A model generated the notes under the pieces. That model worked only from the letters and a program-made list of their open reading frames with translations, was not told the origin of the DNA and made no database searches. This document shows positions 61,542-64,000 of a DNA stretch of 64,000 nt, piece after piece (within the stretch, counting starts at the first letter, position 1; the number at the start of each line of letters is the position of its first letter). The translations under genes were made by a program, and so were the position numbers. This stretch comes from CAZZKG01 sp964654825 (GTDB taxonomy: Bacteria; Gemmatimonadota; CAZMKB01): contig CAZZKG010000004.1 of the NCBI GenBank assembly GCA_964654825.1, forward strand, positions 39,277-103,276, in the 5' to 3' direction.

Positions 61542-64000
61542 ATGAGAACCACTGTTATTACAACACTCGTGACGATCCTTGCCACCACGGCCACGGCCCT
61601 CATCGCCGGACCATCCGGATGGCGACCCTTCGGGATAGGCGGGGGTGGTTATACATGCGCCGTCACCTTCGATCCCTCGGACAAGTGCGGGATAGTAACG
61701 GGGAGCGACGTCACCGGTCACTTCCGATCGACCGACAACGGAGGAAGCTGGCGGTCCGCTCTCAGAGGACTCTCGAGCTACTACATCCACTACATACTCA
61801 TACATCCCGACAACCCCGACGTCCTTTTCGCCTGCACGGGTGCAGGAGTTTCGAGATCCACGGACACAGGTGAAAACTGGGTGACATCGCTCGAACTCCC
61901 TCTCCATGGTCAGCAGGCTTACGCGGCGGGCTTCTCACACGCGGTCGTAGATCCGATCGATCCTGATGTGGTGTGGGCCGGCGTGGGGAGTTTTCGCTAC
62001 TCGGACTCAGCGGGTCCCGGAGGGGATGAGGAGGGAGAGTATCCACATGTGTGGCGTAGTGATGTCCTCGGAGAACCCGACTCATGGGAATCCATCGCTT
62101 CAGGCGGCACCGCGGGCGGTCCCGGGCCGGACTGCGGAATCCACAACATCCTCCCACTCCCCTACGACTGGGACGACGACAATCCCGGCTCGGAGATGTT
62201 CATCGCCTCCACCACCGACAGCATCTGGATGTGCTTTTACAACGTACTGGACTCGAGCTGGACATGGGTGCCGCGGCAGGGAACACCTCCCGCGAGGCTG
62301 CCCCACGGAGATGCCCGGGACCTCGAGGCGCTCTGGGACGACAACGGTGATCTTCAACGACTCTACGTGGTACTCAACAGTGTCTGGGACAGCTCGGACT
62401 CATCCAGTGCGATGAGCATTTACTCAGATTCCCTGGGAAACGGCGGAGGTGTCTGGTATTCCGACGACCTCGGTGCGCACTGGTTTCCGACGAGCTTTGC
62501 CGACGGTGAAGACAGTCTCCACCTCGAAGACGGATATGTCACCGATCAGGGTGTCCACTACCCCAAGAACATGAGACACCTCGCTATCGACCAGGAAAGC
62601 GGGAGATTATACGTGGGACTCACTTTCCGTTCGATGGCTACCGAGGGGATCTGGGCGACCGATCCCTCCTCCTACCCAGACTGGCTCTGGAGGAGAATCA
62701 CCGAGAGCCGTGACTATGGTTCCTGGCCGCTGAATGTCGAATACGGGTATTTCCACACACTGGGCAAGATCGACGGACTGGCGGTAAACCGGGAAACGGG
62801 GGACGTGGTTTTCAACACGAGCATGTCCGTGTACCGGTGCCGGGAGGGTGACTGCATGCCGGGGGACAGTCTCGCCGGGACGTGGGAAAATCTTTCGTTG
62901 AGAGTGGAGAACACTGATCCCGTCACCTACCGGACGAGAGGGATCGACGTGACCCAGGTCTTCGACACGGTGGTCTCGCCGACGGACACGGCCGTGTGGT
63001 ACCAGGCAGTCGGCGATATCGGTCTCCTCAGGAGCGACGATGGGGGGATCTCCTGGAGACAGGTCATGGACACAGATTCCCTGCCGTACACCGAGTACGG
63101 CGCACGAAACGCACATGGTGTCTACTTCGTCCCCGACAGCCCCGATCAGGAAGTCCTGGCGGTGTTCGGCTGGTGGCATACGCCGGCACGGTTCGGCCTT
63201 TGGTGGACGATCGGGCCGCCCGACACTTCATCGTCGTGGCACCTCATAGAAGGGCTTCCCTATTACACTATCGTGACCGACGTAGAATTCCTCACCGGGG
63301 ATACGATGCTCGTTGGAACGAATTACGGCGTCTACAGGGGAACTCGACCGGCAGGCGGAAGATGGCAGCTGACGTGGGACATGAACGGAGTCCCCGGTGA
63401 CACGAGTCACTACGTGAACGATGTGCTTGTCGCTCCCGGAAACGGTACGGACAGGAGGACGTTCATCGCCCTCGGGAGGTACTACCTGGAACCGGGAGGT
63501 ATCTATTACCGTGACGGACTCGCTGGACTCTGGGAACCGGCCTCGTACCTGGGGGGACCCGAGCACGGAATGGAGGACGTGCAGGTTCTCTGCATGAGCA
63601 AGGCCGACACGTCGTCCGTGTATGCGGGAAGCGCCTCTCGCCAGTTCGGCGACGCCGAGACCGCCGGTGTCCTGATGAGCACCGACGGGGGCCAGGGCTG
63701 GTTCATGACATCCCAGAATATGGCTGATTACAGGGCAGACACCTACGACGTCGTGGGGCTCACCACACTCCTGTCTCCCGTTCCCGGAGAGGAAACCGAA
63801 TGGATCTATGCCGCTCTCCTGCCTGACGATGAGCCCCCCGACCGTGAATCCACCTTCGGAGGTGTCTTCGTATCGACCGACGGCGGCAGCACGTGGGAGG
63901 CAAGGAGTGAGGGCCTTGCCGCCGGCCACGGACTCTTCCTTGCAGATGATCCCACCAATCCGTCTCGACTGTTCTTCGGGACTTTCGGAAACGGTGCCTG
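61542..64000 (+). CDS. Secreted BNR/sortilin-like repeat protein, cut by window edge
   Basis: An open frame of 819 codons from the ATG at 61542 with no stop before the window end, so the C-terminus is missing. It starts with a signal peptide (MRTTVITTLVTILATTATAL). The mature part is a multi-blade beta-propeller with repeated Asp-box/BNR motifs: RSTDNGGSWRS, RSTDTGENWVT, SDDLGAHWFPT, RSDDGGISWRQV, STDGGQGWFM and STDGGSTWEA. This resembles sortilin/VPS10 and 'photosystem II stability'-type propellers. An in-frame GTG at 61533 is an alternative start. The missing end may carry a sorting domain. Function is unknown; probably a surface or extracellular sugar- or protein-binding propeller. Confidence 0.8.
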   Translation, partial: MRTTVITTLVTILATTATALIAGPSGWRPFGIGGGGYTCAVTFDPSDKCGIVTGSDVTGHFRSTDNGGSWRSALRGLSSYYIHYILIHPDNPDVLFACTGAGVSRSTDTGENWVTSLELPLHGQQAYAAGFSHAVVDPIDPDVVWAGVGSFRYSDSAGPGGDEEGEYPHVWRSDVLGEPDSWESIASGGTAGGPGPDCGIHNILPLPYDWDDDNPGSEMFIASTTDSIWMCFYNVLDSSWTWVPRQGTPPARLPHGDARDLEALWDDNGDLQRLYVVLNSVWDSSDSSSAMSIYSDSLGNGGGVWYSDDLGAHWFPTSFADGEDSLHLEDGYVTDQGVHYPKNMRHLAIDQESGRLYVGLTFRSMATEGIWATDPSSYPDWLWRRITESRDYGSWPLNVEYGYFHTLGKIDGLAVNRETGDVVFNTSMSVYRCREGDCMPGDSLAGTWENLSLRVENTDPVTYRTRGIDVTQVFDTVVSPTDTAVWYQAVGDIGLLRSDDGGISWRQVMDTDSLPYTEYGARNAHGVYFVPDSPDQEVLAVFGWWHTPARFGLWWTIGPPDTSSSWHLIEGLPYYTIVTDVEFLTGDTMLVGTNYGVYRGTRPAGGRWQLTWDMNGVPGDTSHYVNDVLVAPGNGTDRRTFIALGRYYLEPGGIYYRDGLAGLWEPASYLGGPEHGMEDVQVLCMSKADTSSVYAGSASRQFGDAETAGVLMSTDGGQGWFMTSQNMADYRADTYDVVGLTTLLSPVPGEETEWIYAALLPDDEPPDRESTFGGVFVSTDGGSTWEARSEGLAAGHGLFLADDPTNPSRLFFGTFGNGA

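Noticed and set aside
1..64000. Search by eye for CRISPR arrays, tRNAs, rRNAs, IS elements
   Set aside because: No regularly spaced repeats, cloverleaf sequences or transposase motifs were found; only the palindromic repeats remain.

Overview
The window looks like a metagenome-assembled scaffold from an uncultured Gram-negative bacterium. It has a 100-base N gap at 12468-12567 and roughly even G+C. It encodes outer-membrane barrels, RND efflux, TolC-type and Omp85-type proteins. Several secreted proteins carry VCBS/BNR repeats, and one ends in an 'LDQNFPNPFNP' FlgD-like sorting/anchoring domain. That ending is typical of the wider FCB group and related candidate phyla (Krumholzibacteriota, Eisenbacteria, Latescibacterota, KSB1, Zixibacteria); placement there is inference. 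Many intergenic regions contain sigma-70-like promoters of the TTGAHW-N17-TATNNT type.

Layout. (1) 1-8174: secreted and surface proteins (truncated FG-GAP protein, subtilase, small barrel, lone pilin-like protein) and a DUF438-hemerythrin/DUF2249 pair. (2) 8267-17306, minus strand: a seven-gene operon of FabF, ACP, GNAT, FabG, B12-binding radical SAM and two alkaline-phosphatase-superfamily enzymes, which looks like a dedicated lipid or small-molecule pathway. (3) 17909-27329: an M1 aminopeptidase paired with a peptidase/beta-propeller/Omp85 fusion, then a QueG-like protein, DUF4416, a secreted hydrolase and a CtpA-type protease. (4) 27971-43250: a copper/silver island with a sensor-like membrane protein, CusCBA efflux, a Met-rich periplasmic protein, a barrel with a Gly/Met/His loop, two proteins sharing an unrecognised two-helix membrane domain (one with AlbA_2 output, one a histidine kinase), a receiver protein, CopA and a His-rich cytochrome c. 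At its edge lie a lipoprotein gene with an operator-like dyad and the frameshifted relic of a second CopA-like ATPase. (5) 43343-44377: prepilin peptidase. (6) 44695-61359, plus strand: a 14-gene surface-polysaccharide operon (GT2, nucleotidyltransferase, epimerase, two GT39, GT2, WecG/TagA, tandem GT4, radical SAM, membrane sulfatase-like, Wzy, Wzz and two small membrane proteins). (7) 61542-64000: a truncated BNR/sortilin-like secreted protein.

Working together: the island would move Cu/Ag from cytoplasm (CopA) to periplasm and outside (CusCBA), with Met- and His-rich periplasmic proteins as buffers and a local HK/RR and AlbA_2 membrane protein as candidate sensors. The polysaccharide operon covers sugar activation, glycosyl transfer, polymerisation and length control; no Wzx flippase or Wza exporter is visible here.

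Dispersed non-coding elements: two near-identical 80-bp palindromes (3965-4044 and 17514-17594) and one 165-bp palindromic element (23263-23427). No tRNA, rRNA, CRISPR array or transposase gene was seen.
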